DNA of 33,734 nucleotides, from contig JAHWJH010000014.1 of assembly GCA_019348555.1 (NCBI GenBank), forward strand, positions 1 through 33,734. The letters run 5' to 3'. A program made the translations under genes and the position numbers. Below, piece after piece: positions 10,786-19,420 of the stretch (positions are counted from its first letter, which is position 1; the number at the start of each line of letters is the position of its first letter). Source of the stretch: Actinomycetota bacterium (GTDB lineage: Bacteria; Actinomycetota; Acidimicrobiia; Acidimicrobiales; CADCSY01). A model generated the notes under the pieces. That model made no database searches and had not been told where the DNA came from. It saw only the letters and a list, made by a program, of their open reading frames with translations.

Positions 10786-11597
10786 GCCCGACGCCCCCGG
10801 TGGTGCTGGTGATCGCCGGCTCCGACTCCGGCGGCGGCGCCGGCGTGCAGGCCGACGTCCGCACGCTCGCCGCCCACGGGGTCTTCCCCACGACCGCCTT
10901 GACCGCGCTGACCGCCCAGAACACCGCGGGGGTCGAGTCGGTGTTCGTGGTGCCTGCGGAGGTGGTGGCCGCCCAGATCGACGCGGTGCTCGGCGACTTC
11001 ACCGTGAGGGCGACCAAGACCGGGATGCTGGCCACGGCGGGCATCGTCGAGGTGCTGGCGGCCCGTGCGGCGACAGGTGCCCTTCCGTCGCTGGTGGTCG
11101 ATCCCGTCATGGTGGCCTCCAGTGGCGACCGGCTGCTCGAACCGGAGGCTGAACGCGCCTACGTGGAGCGCTTGTTCCCCCACGCCGCCGTGATCACCCC
11201 GAACCTGCGAGAGGCGGCCGTCCTCGTGGGAGCCCCGCTCGCCACCGAGGACGACATGGTGCATGCCGCCCGGGAGCTGGCCGGCAGCGGCGCGGCGGCC
11301 GTGCTGGTCAAGGGGGGCCACCTGAGTGGCGAGGAGTCGGTCGACGTGCTCTGGGACGGCCAGCGGCTCCACCGGTTCGTCTCCCCGAGGGTGCCCACCG
11401 CCAACGTCCACGGCACCGGCTGCAGCCTGGCCTCGGCCATCGCCGCCGGCCTGTGCAGGGGCGACGAGCTGGCCACCGCCGTCGAGGCCGCCAAGCGCTA
11501 CGTGCACCGCGGCCTCCTCGCCGCCGCCGGCTGGACGCTCGGGCGGGGCCACGGCCCCATCGACCACTTCGCCGGAACCCGACTTCCGGGGGGGTGA
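10782..11597 (+). CDS. thiD: HMP/HMP-phosphate kinase ThiD
   Basis: This 271-aa ribokinase-fold enzyme phosphorylates hydroxymethylpyrimidine phosphate to the pyrophosphate used by ThiE. Motifs are VIAGSDSGGGAGVQADVRT at the N-terminus, VVDPVMVASSGDRL, ITPNLREA, VLVKGGHL and the C-terminal anion hole HGTGCSLASAIAAGL. The GTG start overlaps the preceding stop by 4 nt. It is the last clear member of the thi operon. A UUCG hairpin follows its stop. Confidence 0.96.
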
Positions 11598-11603
11598 GGG
11601 TCC

Positions 11604-11617
11604 ACCACTTCGGTGGT
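11604..11617 (+). terminator. UUCG-tetraloop hairpin after thiD
   Basis: ACCAC-TTCG-GTGGT is a 5-bp stem closed by a C-UUCG-G tetraloop, a very stable RNA element. It starts 7 nt after the thiD stop. There is no T-tract. It may end or stabilise the thi message. Confidence 0.4.
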
Positions 11618-11650
11618 CACGACTGCCAACATCCGGCGGTGGCCAGAGCG

Positions 11651-12109
11651 ATGCCGTTCCACGGCGACCTGCTCCACCTCCCGGGTACCTTGTGCCTGTC
11701 GATCGGCGTCACGCTGACCGCAGGGGCGTCCACGATCGACGTGAAAGCCGCGGAGCGCACGCTGGCGGCTTCGCCTCGCCACACCTTCGCCGACCTCGCC
11801 ATGGCCATCGACGAAGCCTTCGGCCGATGGGAGCTCGGCGACCGCCGTGCTTTCACCCTGGGCGACGGCACCCGCGTCGGGGAGGTGGCCGCAGGCCGAC
11901 CCGGGTCACGTCGCCTGGTCGACTACCGCCACGCCCGCCTCCACCGGCTGCGTGGTGAAGAACGCTTCGTCTACATCCTCGACAGTGGCGAGCGGCTGGT
12001 GCACGACTGCGTCCTCATCGGCAGCATCGACCCGAGCGACGTGCTCGCCGATCGCCCCGGTCATCCCGTCTGCTTTTCGGCACCGCCGGAGGTGCTCCCC
12101 CGGAGGTGA
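11651..12109 (+). CDS. pRiA4b ORF-3-like protein
   Basis: This 152-aa protein resembles the plasmid pRiA4b ORF-3-like family (PF07929). It has the HTFADLAMAIDEAFGRW block near the N-terminal third, then FVYILDSGERLVHDCVL, equivalent to the family's 'YxFGDxWxHxIxxE' region. The cellular function of this family is not established. The ATG at 11651 is chosen because the codons before it (CAA, CAT, AGA) look non-coding. A GTG at 11594 overlapping the thiD stop would add 19 residues. It could be the last gene of the thi transcript by position only. Confidence 0.6.
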   Translation: MPFHGDLLHLPGTLCLSIGVTLTAGASTIDVKAAERTLAASPRHTFADLAMAIDEAFGRWELGDRRAFTLGDGTRVGEVAAGRPGSRRLVDYRHARLHRLRGEERFVYILDSGERLVHDCVLIGSIDPSDVLADRPGHPVCFSAPPEVLPRR

Positions 12110-12126
12110 GCTCGTCCTGCCTCGGC

Positions 12127-12396
12127 TCAGAGGGAGAGACGTCGTCGACAGGCGGGGCAGAGGCCGAGGTCGTCGGCGGAGGCGGCGGCGTCGCAGCGCC
12201 AACAGTCGTCCGGACGGGAGTCGATCGGTCGGGAATCCCACAGGCGGGGCGTCTCCGACGACCGGAGACGCCGGCGCGGCCGGCGTAGCACCCGTCGGGC
12301 GGCATCGGCGTCGGCCTCCAGGGCGGCCAGCGTGGCCTCCATGGCGGCTCGCGACGCGGTCTCTCGGAGACGGACCTCAGCTTCGACGAGGACCAT
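12127..12396 (-). CDS. Small zinc-ribbon-like protein
   Basis: This 89-aa charged protein has an Arg/Glu-rich, probably helical N-terminal half. Its C-terminal pair CWRC and CPAC, about 14 residues apart, could bind one zinc. Its ATG lies inside the end of the upstream membrane-protein gene (20-nt overlap), so the two are probably co-transcribed. It converges on the pRiA4b-like gene with only 17 nt between stops. I do not recognise a family. Confidence 0.6.
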   Translation of the reverse strand: MVLVEAEVRLRETASRAAMEATLAALEADADAARRVLRRPRRRLRSSETPRLWDSRPIDSRPDDCWRCDAAASADDLGLCPACRRRLSL

Positions 12397-12814
12397 GGTG
12401 GGGCCCCGAGCTGTCCGGGTCAATAGGTGGCGTTCGCATCCACCGGCGGCTGGCGGCGACGCCACCGAGCAGGCCACAGCACGAGGCGAGGAAGGCGGCG
12501 AAGGCCAGGCTCGACACCGAGAACGACCCGCCGGTCGCCGCTTGGCGCAGGAGGCCGGCCCCCTGGATGAGCGCGAATGCTCCCAGCGCCGCCACCATCC
12601 CGTTCGACAGCGGGGCCGCTGGAGCCCGGCGAGCGGCGACGTAGCCGCCGGCGGCCAGGCCGGCGAGGACCACGACGAGGAAGGCGAAGACCACGTTGGT
12701 GTCGCCGCCACGGACCACCACGAGGCTCAGCAGCGAGGCCGGCAGGGACACCGCCACGGCCACCGCCGCGCCCCGCACCACCGCCGGCGCCTCCAGCGTG
12801 CGCATCAGCGCCAC
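12377..12814 (-). CDS. Four-helix membrane protein, function unknown
   Basis: This is a 145-aa protein with four predicted transmembrane helices: around residues 12-33, 41-60, 72-90 and 100-118. Small residues such as Gly and Ala dominate the helices. It resembles short four-helix membrane proteins common in actinobacteria and firmicutes, but I cannot name a family with confidence. Start options are GTG at 12814 and ATG at 12805; neither has a clear Shine-Dalgarno. It is divergent from the whiB-like gene. Confidence 0.65.
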   Translation of the reverse strand: MALMRTLEAPAVVRGAAVAVAVSLPASLLSLVVVRGGDTNVVFAFLVVVLAGLAAGGYVAARRAPAAPLSNGMVAALGAFALIQGAGLLRQAATGGSFSVSSLAFAAFLASCCGLLGGVAASRRWMRTPPIDPDSSGPHHGPRRS

Positions 12815-13048
12815 GGCAGCCTGGAGGGGCAGATCGTGCCGACCGGTGGCACCGGCCGACGGGAGAGGCAGGACCGCTCGGGCGGGTCGGCCCGACGCTG
12901 TACGCGATTGTCCCTGGACGCACCGTGTCCGCCTGCACCATACTTCACGCTTGGCCCTCGCCGCGCGCCGCCATCGCCACCAATCTCATCAGGATTCCGG
13001 TCAGCGAGCACGGCGCCACACACCGTCATCGCAGATCGGGAGTCCGAC

Positions 13049-13279
13049 ATGAAGCAGAGTTGGCGCAGCCACGGCGCATGCCGCGGCATCGACCCGGAGA
13101 TCTTCTACCCCCCCGACGACGACGACGCCGAGACGGCCAAAGAGGTCTGCGCCCAGTGCCAGGTGCGACAGGCGTGCCTCGAGCACGCCCTGGCATCGAG
13201 GGAGAGCGACGGGGTGTGGGGCGGCGCCACCGAACGCGAGCGCCGGCGCATGATCCGGCAGCGTCGCCGCTCGGCGTGA
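13049..13279 (+). CDS. WhiB-like iron-sulfur transcription regulator
   Basis: This 76-aa Wbl protein carries four cysteines (C11, C34, C37, C43) in the CX(n)CX2CX5C pattern that holds a 4Fe-4S cluster. It also has the turn G55-VWGG-59 and a basic C-terminus. The Wbl family is actinobacterial and usually binds the primary sigma factor or DNA to control development and stress responses. There is no AT-hook, so it is not WhiB7-like. GGGAG (13038-13042) precedes the ATG by 6 nt. Which Wbl class it belongs to cannot be decided by eye. Confidence 0.93.
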   Translation: MKQSWRSHGACRGIDPEIFYPPDDDDAETAKEVCAQCQVRQACLEHALASRESDGVWGGATERERRRMIRQRRRSA

Positions 13280-13292
13280 CGCCCGCCTCCGG

Positions 13293-14360
13293 TTGAGCCC
13301 CACCTTCGCCGAGCTGGGGGGCTGGCCCGCCGCCCTGCGCCCGCTGCTGGCCGGGGAGAACCTGAGCGCCGAGCGCGCCCGGGCAGCGCTCGCCGAGGTG
13401 CTCGACGGCTCCGCCACCGGCGCCCAGCTGGCGGCGTTCCTCGTGGCCCTGCGCATGAAGGGCGAGACGGTCGAGGAGATCACCGGTCTGGTGCGGGCCA
13501 TGCTCGATGCCGCCACCCCGGTGGAGCTGCCCTCCAGCCTCGACCCGATCGACACCTGCGGCACCGGTGGGGCCGCCATGCGCCGCCTGGCTGCCTGCAA
13601 CGTCTCGACCATGGCGGCCTTCGTCGTCGCCGGTGCCGGCGCTGCGGTGTGCAAGCACGGCAACCGGGCGGCGTCGTCCACCAGCGGCTCGGCCGACCTG
13701 CTCGAGGCCCTGGGCGTGGCCATCGACCTCGGCCCCGAGGGGGTGGCCCGATGCGTGGCCGAGGTCGGCTTCGGGTTCTGCTTCGCCCCCCGGTTCCATC
13801 CCGCCATGCGCCACGCCGGACCCACCCGGCGCGAGCTGGGCGTGCCGACGGTGTTCAACGTGCTCGGCCCGCTGGCCAACCCGGCAGGAGTTCGGCGCCA
13901 GGTGGTCGGGGTGAGCGATCCGGCGTTGGCCGACGTGGTCATGGGTGTGCTGGTGGCGCGGGGCGCCGAGCGGGCGATGGTCGTGCACGGCCACGACGGA
14001 CTCGACGAGTTGACCACGACCACCACGTCGTCGGTGCTCGAGCTGCGCGACGGCGAGGTGCGCTCATGGGTCGTCGACCCGGCCGACCTCGGCATTCCCC
14101 GGGCCGACCCCACGTCGATCCGTGGTGGTGGCGCCCAGGCCAACGTCGAGCTGGTCCGCCGCCTGGTGGATGGGGAGGCCGGGGCCCACCGCGAGCTCGT
14201 GTTGCTCAACGCCGCCGCCGGCCTGGTCGTGGCCGGCGCGGTCGACGACCTGGCGTCGGGCTACGAGGCGGCGGCGGTTGCCGTCGACGAGGGTGGCGCC
14301 GCCGGGGTGGTCGACCGCCTGGTCAAGGTGTCCCAGGACGCCGCCACCCGGCCGGCCTGA
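13293..14360 (+). CDS. trpD: Anthranilate phosphoribosyltransferase TrpD (variant)
   Basis: This 355-aa enzyme of tryptophan synthesis transfers phosphoribose from PRPP to anthranilate. Conserved parts include KHGNRAASS at 121-129, GLDELTT with the metal-binding Asp-Glu, and NVST at 103-106. The PRPP loop is odd: GTGG at 90-93 is followed by AAMRRLAAC instead of the usual Asp-Gly-containing spacer, so it is three residues longer and lacks the Asp. It may be a lineage-specific TrpD or a related transferase. The TTG start lies 13 nt after the whiB-like stop with no Shine-Dalgarno. No other trp genes are present. Confidence 0.82.
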   Translation: MSPTFAELGGWPAALRPLLAGENLSAERARAALAEVLDGSATGAQLAAFLVALRMKGETVEEITGLVRAMLDAATPVELPSSLDPIDTCGTGGAAMRRLAACNVSTMAAFVVAGAGAAVCKHGNRAASSTSGSADLLEALGVAIDLGPEGVARCVAEVGFGFCFAPRFHPAMRHAGPTRRELGVPTVFNVLGPLANPAGVRRQVVGVSDPALADVVMGVLVARGAERAMVVHGHDGLDELTTTTTSSVLELRDGEVRSWVVDPADLGIPRADPTSIRGGGAQANVELVRRLVDGEAGAHRELVLLNAAAGLVVAGAVDDLASGYEAAAVAVDEGGAAGVVDRLVKVSQDAATRPA

Positions 14361-14407
14361 CCCGGAGCGCGAGCCGGCGGGTCCGCCAACGGCGGTGGCG
14401 GCGCGCC

Positions 14408-14413
14408 TAGCCT
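14408..14413 (+). promoter_or_regulatory. Probable -10 element of smc
   Basis: TAGCCT lies 10 nt before the smc GTG. There is no Shine-Dalgarno in between and no recognisable -35. The predicted 5' leader is only a few nucleotides. Confidence 0.45.
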
Positions 14414-14423
14414 CGGAAACGGC

Positions 14424-17400
14424 GTGTACCTCAAGAGCCTCACCCTCAAAGGCTTCAAGTCGTTCGCCGACACCACCACCTTGCACCTGGAGCCGGGCAT
14501 CACCGTGGTCGTCGGCCCCAACGGCAGCGGCAAGTCCAACGTGGTCGACGCCGTGGCGTGGGTGCTCGGCGCCCAGGGACCGCGCACCATGCGCTCGTCG
14601 AGGATGGACGACGTCATCTTCGCCGGTGCCGCCGGCCGCCCGGCGCTCGGCCGGGCCGAGGTGAGCCTCACCATCGACAACACCTCCGGGACGCTGCCCA
14701 TCGACTTCGCCGAGGTGACCATCAGCCGCACGCTGTTCCGCAACGGGACCAGCGACTACGCCATCAACCAGGTGCCGTGCCGACTGCTCGACGTCCAGGA
14801 GCTGCTGAGCGACTCCGGCGTGGGGCGCACGCAGCACGTCATCGTGGGTCAGGGCCAGCTCGACACCGTGCTGGAGGCCCGGCCCGAGGAGCGACGGGCG
14901 ATCATCGAAGAGGCGGCGGGTGTGCTGAAGTTCCGCCGCCGCAAGGAGAAGGCCGAGCGGCGCCTGGCGGCCACCGAGGCCAACCTGGTGCGGCTGGCCG
15001 ACCTTGCTCGGGAGGCTCGCCGCCAGCTCCGCCCTCTGGAGCGGCAGGCCGAAGCCGCCCGGCGACACGCCGGCGTCGTCGACGAGCTCCGCGTCCTGCG
15101 CCTGCACCTGGCCGGCCGTGAGCTGTCGTCGCTGGCCGACCGCTGTGGGGCGGTCGACCTGTTGCGCCGCGACCTCGCCGAAGCCGTGCGGTCGGCGCGC
15201 GCCGACGTCGCCTCGCTCGACACGTCGGTGGCGGCGGTCGAGCACCGACTGTCGGTGACGGGGGCCGACGACCTCGCAGATCCGCTCGTGCGCTGCGAGC
15301 GCCTGGCGGCGCGCGCCCGCGGTCTCGCCGCCGTGCTCGGCGAGCGTCGCCGGAGCCTCGAGCGCGAGCGCGACGCCGCGCTCGACCAGACGGTGGTGGC
15401 GACCCTCGAAGCCGAGGCCGACCGCCTGCGCTCGGAGGTGGAGGCGCTCGACGCCGAGGCTGGCGCATTGGCCCCCGACACCGAGCGCCTGGCCCACGCC
15501 GAGGCCGAGCTGACCGCGGCCGAGGCGCACCTCGGCGAGGCGCCCGCCCAGGCGGCGTCGACGGCCGGTGTGGAGGCCACGCGCACCGACGTGGCCGCGC
15601 TGCGGCTGGGCCTCGTCAGACGGGAGGACGAGCAGGCACGGGCCGCCGACCTGCTCGCTTCGCTGGAGCAGCGAGCCAAGCGGTTGGCGGCGGAGCGCCA
15701 CGAGCTCCAGGCCCGGGGTGAGCGGGGTGGGACCGAGCACACCCGGCTCCGAAACGAGGTGGAGAGCGCCGCACACCGGCTCGAGCAGTCGAGCGGTGAC
15801 TTCGATGCCGCCGACCGTGCCTGGCGCCGAGCCGAGGCGGAGCTCCACCGCTGCGAGGCCCGCATCGAGGCGCTCGCCGGAGCTCTCGACGACGCCCGTG
15901 CCCGTGCCGGCACCGAGCGCCTGGCCGGGATCCACGGAGTCGGTGGCCCCCTGCTCGAGCTCGTCGACGTCGACCCCGGATGGGAGGCGGCCTTCGAGGC
16001 GGCGTGCGGGCAGGCGTTGGCCGCGGTGGTGGTGGCGGGCGGCGAGATGCGGCGCTGCTTCGAGCACCTCCGTGTCACCGGAGCGGGGGCAGTGCTCGGG
16101 GCTGGCGACGGGCGTCGCCCTCCGGTCACCGGCTCGACGGTGCGCCCGGCCCTCCCGCCGCACGGCGAGGCCGTGCGGGCGCATGTCCGCTCTGAGCACC
16201 CCGGGATGGGCCCGCTCCTCGACGCCCTGGTGGGAACGGCGGTGTGCGTGGGAGGTGAGGCTCCCACGGCGTGGGAAGAGGCGCTGGCCGTGGCCACGGA
16301 GCATCCCGACGTCGTGGTGGTCACCCGCCACGGCGACCGCTTCGCCGTGGACGGGTGGCGGGTCGGTGCGCAGGCGGGTGGTGTCAACAAGGGAGCCCTC
16401 GACGCGGCGCGGGCCCAGGGTGAGGCGGCGGCCGGTGTTGCGTCGCAGGCGCAGGGCCGCCGGCACGGGGCTCTGTCGTCGCTCGACCAGGCGCGCCGGG
16501 TCCATGCCGAGCTGGTGGCCCGGGCGGTGGAGCAGGCCGCAGCCCTCGCCGCCAGTGACGAGGCGTTGGCTCGGCTCGATCGGGAGGCCGCCGAGACCAG
16601 CGAGCATCTCGAGGCCGTCAGCCGCCGGATCGACGAGCTGCGAACGGTGACGGTGGTGGAACGGAATCGGCTGACGGTGCTCGAGTCGTCGCTCGTCGAG
16701 CTCGAGGCCGCCGAGGCCGACGCCGTCGAGCGCCGGCGCGCACACGATGCCGCCCTCGGCCAGCTCCAGGTTCGGCGAGCGGCGTTGGCGGCGGCAGGGG
16801 CGGAGCTCGAGCGCCGCGCAGGCGCATTGGCCGAGCGCCGGTCCTGGCTGGTGACCCGCTCGGCCGAGGTCGAACGCCGCCTCGTCGGCAACGAGCTTCG
16901 CCGGGCGCAGGCGGAGGCCAGCCGCAGCGCCCTCGAGGAGGCGCGGCAGGCGGCCGGCCGGCTGGCCGCGGTGGTGGCCGGCCACCTCGACTGGCTCGAG
17001 GGGGTGCTGATCGACCTTCGGGAGCGCCGCGCCGCCCGGGCGGAGCGCGCCCGTGCCGTCGGGCGAGAGCTGGAACGACTGCGCAGCGACCGAAGCGCCG
17101 CCGAGTCCAGGCTGGAAGAGCTCCGCCAGCGGAGCACCCGGGTGGAGATGGAAGCCCAGGAGCTGGCGTTGCGCCGGGAGGCGGCCGTCGAAGCCCTTCG
17201 CCGTGACGCCGACGTGGAGCCCGACGTCGCCGTGGCCACGCCGTGCCCTCCGCTCCCCGACGGGACCACCGCCGCCGCTCGGGCCCGGGACCTGGAGCGG
17301 GAGCTGCGCCTCCTCGGTCCCATCAACCCCTTGGCGCTGGAGGAGGCGGAGGCCCTGCGCGAGCGCCAGCAGTTCCTCGAGGACCAGCTCGACGACGTGA

Positions 17401-17918
17401 AGTCGTCCCGCAGGGAGCTGGCGAAGGTCATCCGCACCGTGGACGCCGAGATCGTCGACGTCTTCGCCGCCGCCTTCACCGACGTCGCCGAGAACTTCTC
17501 CCGTCTCTTCTCGGTGCTGTTCCCGGGCGGCGAGGGCCGCCTGGAGCTGACCGACCCCGCCAACCTGCTCGAGACCGGCATCCGGGTCCGGGCCCGGCCC
17601 GCCGGCAAGCAGATCCGGTCGGTGTCGCTGCTGTCGGGTGGCGAGCGCTCGCTCACCGCCCTGGCCTACCTGTTCGCCGTCTTCCGGAGCCGACCGTCGC
17701 CGTTCTACGTGCTCGACGAGGTCGAGGCGGCCCTCGACGACGTCAACCTCCACCGTTTCCTCGACCTGATCGGCGAGTTCCGTCGGGAGGCCCAGTTGCT
17801 CGTCGTCAGCCACCAGCAGCGCACCATGGAGACCGCCGACATCCTCTACGGCGTCACCATGGCGCCGGGGGGCGCCTCGGGCGTGGTCAGCGAGCGCATG
17901 GCCTCGGCTCGCGCCTGA
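14424..17918 (+). CDS. smc: Chromosome segregation ATPase SMC
   Basis: This 1164-aa condensin-type SMC organises and segregates the chromosome with ScpA and ScpB, which are not in this window. Walker A GPNGSGKS is at residues 31-38. Two long Glu/Arg/Ala-rich coiled coils flank a hinge at about residues 500-650 (GVGGPLLELVDVDPGWEAAF onward). The signature LSGGERSLTALAY lies near 1070 and Walker B/D-loop VLDEVEAALDD near 1095, followed by VVSHQQ. Length is typical. The GTG start gives MYLKSLTLKGFKSF, the standard SMC N-terminus. A terminator follows. Confidence 0.97.
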   Translation: MYLKSLTLKGFKSFADTTTLHLEPGITVVVGPNGSGKSNVVDAVAWVLGAQGPRTMRSSRMDDVIFAGAAGRPALGRAEVSLTIDNTSGTLPIDFAEVTISRTLFRNGTSDYAINQVPCRLLDVQELLSDSGVGRTQHVIVGQGQLDTVLEARPEERRAIIEEAAGVLKFRRRKEKAERRLAATEANLVRLADLAREARRQLRPLERQAEAARRHAGVVDELRVLRLHLAGRELSSLADRCGAVDLLRRDLAEAVRSARADVASLDTSVAAVEHRLSVTGADDLADPLVRCERLAARARGLAAVLGERRRSLERERDAALDQTVVATLEAEADRLRSEVEALDAEAGALAPDTERLAHAEAELTAAEAHLGEAPAQAASTAGVEATRTDVAALRLGLVRREDEQARAADLLASLEQRAKRLAAERHELQARGERGGTEHTRLRNEVESAAHRLEQSSGDFDAADRAWRRAEAELHRCEARIEALAGALDDARARAGTERLAGIHGVGGPLLELVDVDPGWEAAFEAACGQALAAVVVAGGEMRRCFEHLRVTGAGAVLGAGDGRRPPVTGSTVRPALPPHGEAVRAHVRSEHPGMGPLLDALVGTAVCVGGEAPTAWEEALAVATEHPDVVVVTRHGDRFAVDGWRVGAQAGGVNKGALDAARAQGEAAAGVASQAQGRRHGALSSLDQARRVHAELVARAVEQAAALAASDEALARLDREAAETSEHLEAVSRRIDELRTVTVVERNRLTVLESSLVELEAAEADAVERRRAHDAALGQLQVRRAALAAAGAELERRAGALAERRSWLVTRSAEVERRLVGNELRRAQAEASRSALEEARQAAGRLAAVVAGHLDWLEGVLIDLRERRAARAERARAVGRELERLRSDRSAAESRLEELRQRSTRVEMEAQELALRREAAVEALRRDADVEPDVAVATPCPPLPDGTTAAARARDLERELRLLGPINPLALEEAEALRERQQFLEDQLDDVKSSRRELAKVIRTVDAEIVDVFAAAFTDVAENFSRLFSVLFPGGEGRLELTDPANLLETGIRVRARPAGKQIRSVSLLSGGERSLTALAYLFAVFRSRPSPFYVLDEVEAALDDVNLHRFLDLIGEFRREAQLLVVSHQQRTMETADILYGVTMAPGGASGVVSERMASARA

Positions 17919-17923
17919 CCCTC

Positions 17924-17953
17924 CCCGTTCTGGCCGGCAGAACGGGCGGTTTT
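17924..17953 (+). terminator. Intrinsic terminator after smc
   Basis: CCCGTTCTG (17924-17932) pairs with CAGAACGGG (17938-17946), a perfect 9-bp stem with a GCCGG loop. TTTT follows at 17950-17953. It is the only hairpin in the window with a downstream T-run. Confidence 0.75.
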
Positions 17954-17957
17954 CCGC

Positions 17958-17971
17958 GCCGGTCGACCGGC
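17958..17971. repeat. 14-bp perfect palindrome between smc and ftsY
   Basis: GCCGGTCGACCGGC is self-complementary and lies just past the smc terminator, upstream of the ftsY -10. It may be a binding site or a second small hairpin. Confidence 0.35.
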
Positions 17972-18053
17972 CAGAACCGCAGTGGCGGCTCGCGCCCGAC
18001 CATCCCCCTGCGTCGGCGCTGCGAAGCGGCTGAGGGCACATCGGGCGCCTGGG

Positions 18054-18059
18054 TAGGCT
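18054..18059 (+). promoter_or_regulatory. Probable -10 element of ftsY
   Basis: TAGGCT ends 9 nt before the ftsY ATG, with only a C-rich run between. No Shine-Dalgarno or -35 is visible. This fits a leaderless or nearly leaderless message. Confidence 0.5.
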
Positions 18060-18068
18060 CCCCCCGCC

Positions 18069-19331
18069 ATGGAGCTCGTGATCCTGTTCGTCGCCCTGCT
18101 GATCCTGTTCGCCTCGCTCCTGGGATCGGCGGTGACCCGGGGCCGCTCCCGACCCGACGCCGAGCTCGAGCCGTCCCCGACCGATGGGGCCCCGGATGGC
18201 GCAACGAACGGCGCAACGACCCGTGGCCATGACGCCCCGGGCCCCGCTCTGGACCTCGACGACGCCGAGCTCAACCAACCGTCCTCGGGCGTGGGTCTGG
18301 CGCCCCGACCGGGTGATGCCCCGCCCCTCGAGGGCATCGGCGATGCCGGCGGCCCCCAGCCCGACGACGCCACCGTGGCCGAGATCGAAGAGGCGTTGGC
18401 GCGCGCCGTGGAGGTCGAGCAGGCCGAGGCGGTCAGGCCGCGCTTCCGGGATCGCCTGGCCAAGGCCCGGAGTCTCCTGGCCGGCTACGTCACCTCGGTG
18501 CTGTCCCGCACCACCATCGACGCCGAGACCTGGGACGAGCTGGAAGAGGCGTTGATCCGGGCCGACGTGGGGGTCAAGACCACCACCCTGGTCCTCGACG
18601 AGCTGCGCTCGGAGGTGGCGGCCAAGGGCATCACCGAGCCCGAGGCCCTGCTGGCCCAGTTGAAGGGGGACCTCAAGGCCAGGTTGGCGTCGGGCCAGCG
18701 CGGCTTGGTCTACGAGGTCGGCGCACCCAACGTATGGCTCTTCGTCGGTGTCAACGGCGTGGGCAAGACGACCACCATCGGCAAGCTGGGCAAGCTGCAG
18801 AAGGCCGAGGGGCGCTCCGTGGTCATGGCGGCCGGCGACACCTTCCGCGCCGCCGCCGCCGAGCAGCTCGGGGTGTGGGCCGAGCGGGTCGACGCCGAGC
18901 TGGTGCGGGGTGCCGAAGGGGGTGACCCGAGCTCGGTGATCTTCGACGCCGTGCAGCGCGCCGCCGCCCAGCAGGCCGACCTGGTGCTGGCCGACACCGC
19001 CGGGCGGCTCCACACCAAGGTCAACCTCATGGAGCAGCTCCGCAAGGTCCGCCGGGTGGCGGAGAAGCCGCCGGGGCGGGTGACCGAGGTGCTGCTCGTG
19101 CTCGACGCCACCACCGGCCAGAACGGCCTCACCCAGGCGCAGCAGTTCACGGAGGCGGTCGAGGTCACGGGCGTGGTGCTGACCAAGCTCGACGGCTCGG
19201 CCCGCGGGGGCATCGTGTTGGCCATCGAGACCGAGCTCGGCATCCCCGTGAAGCTGGTCGGGCTGGGCGAGACCGTCGACGACCTGGTGCCGTTCGACCC
19301 CGACGAGTTCGTCGAGGCGCTGTTCTCCTAG
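18069..19331 (+). CDS. ftsY: SRP receptor FtsY
   Basis: This 420-aa GTPase docks the signal recognition particle at the membrane. A transmembrane helix occupies about residues 2-21, as in other actinobacterial FtsY. An acidic, disordered A region follows to about 110, then the N and G domains. GTPase motifs are GVNGVGKTTT, DTFRAAAAEQL, DTAGRLH, TKLDGSARGG and GLGETVDDL. Its SRP partner Ffh is encoded about 1.7 kb downstream. It has its own putative leaderless promoter and a terminator hairpin after it. Confidence 0.97.
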   Translation: MELVILFVALLILFASLLGSAVTRGRSRPDAELEPSPTDGAPDGATNGATTRGHDAPGPALDLDDAELNQPSSGVGLAPRPGDAPPLEGIGDAGGPQPDDATVAEIEEALARAVEVEQAEAVRPRFRDRLAKARSLLAGYVTSVLSRTTIDAETWDELEEALIRADVGVKTTTLVLDELRSEVAAKGITEPEALLAQLKGDLKARLASGQRGLVYEVGAPNVWLFVGVNGVGKTTTIGKLGKLQKAEGRSVVMAAGDTFRAAAAEQLGVWAERVDAELVRGAEGGDPSSVIFDAVQRAAAQQADLVLADTAGRLHTKVNLMEQLRKVRRVAEKPPGRVTEVLLVLDATTGQNGLTQAQQFTEAVEVTGVVLTKLDGSARGGIVLAIETELGIPVKLVGLGETVDDLVPFDPDEFVEALFS

Positions 19332-19341
19332 CCTCTCCCGG

Positions 19342-19361
19342 CCCTGCCCGGAATGGCAGGG
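19342..19361 (+). terminator. Hairpin terminator after ftsY
   Basis: CCCTGCC-CGGAAT-GGCAGGG is a perfect 7-bp stem with a 6-nt loop, 10 nt past the ftsY stop. There is no T-tract. Confidence 0.5.
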
Positions 19362-19393
19362 AACCCGGCGGCTCCGGCGACCGTCCAAGTCCC

Positions 19394-19399
19394 TAGGTT
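19394..19399 (+). promoter_or_regulatory. Probable -10 of the secreted-protein gene
   Basis: TAGGTT lies 21 nt before the ATG at 19421. A GGGAGG Shine-Dalgarno (19409-19414) sits between them, so this message would have a short, conventional leader. Confidence 0.4.
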
Positions 19400-19420
19400 G
19401 GACCGAGAGGGAGGAACGCC

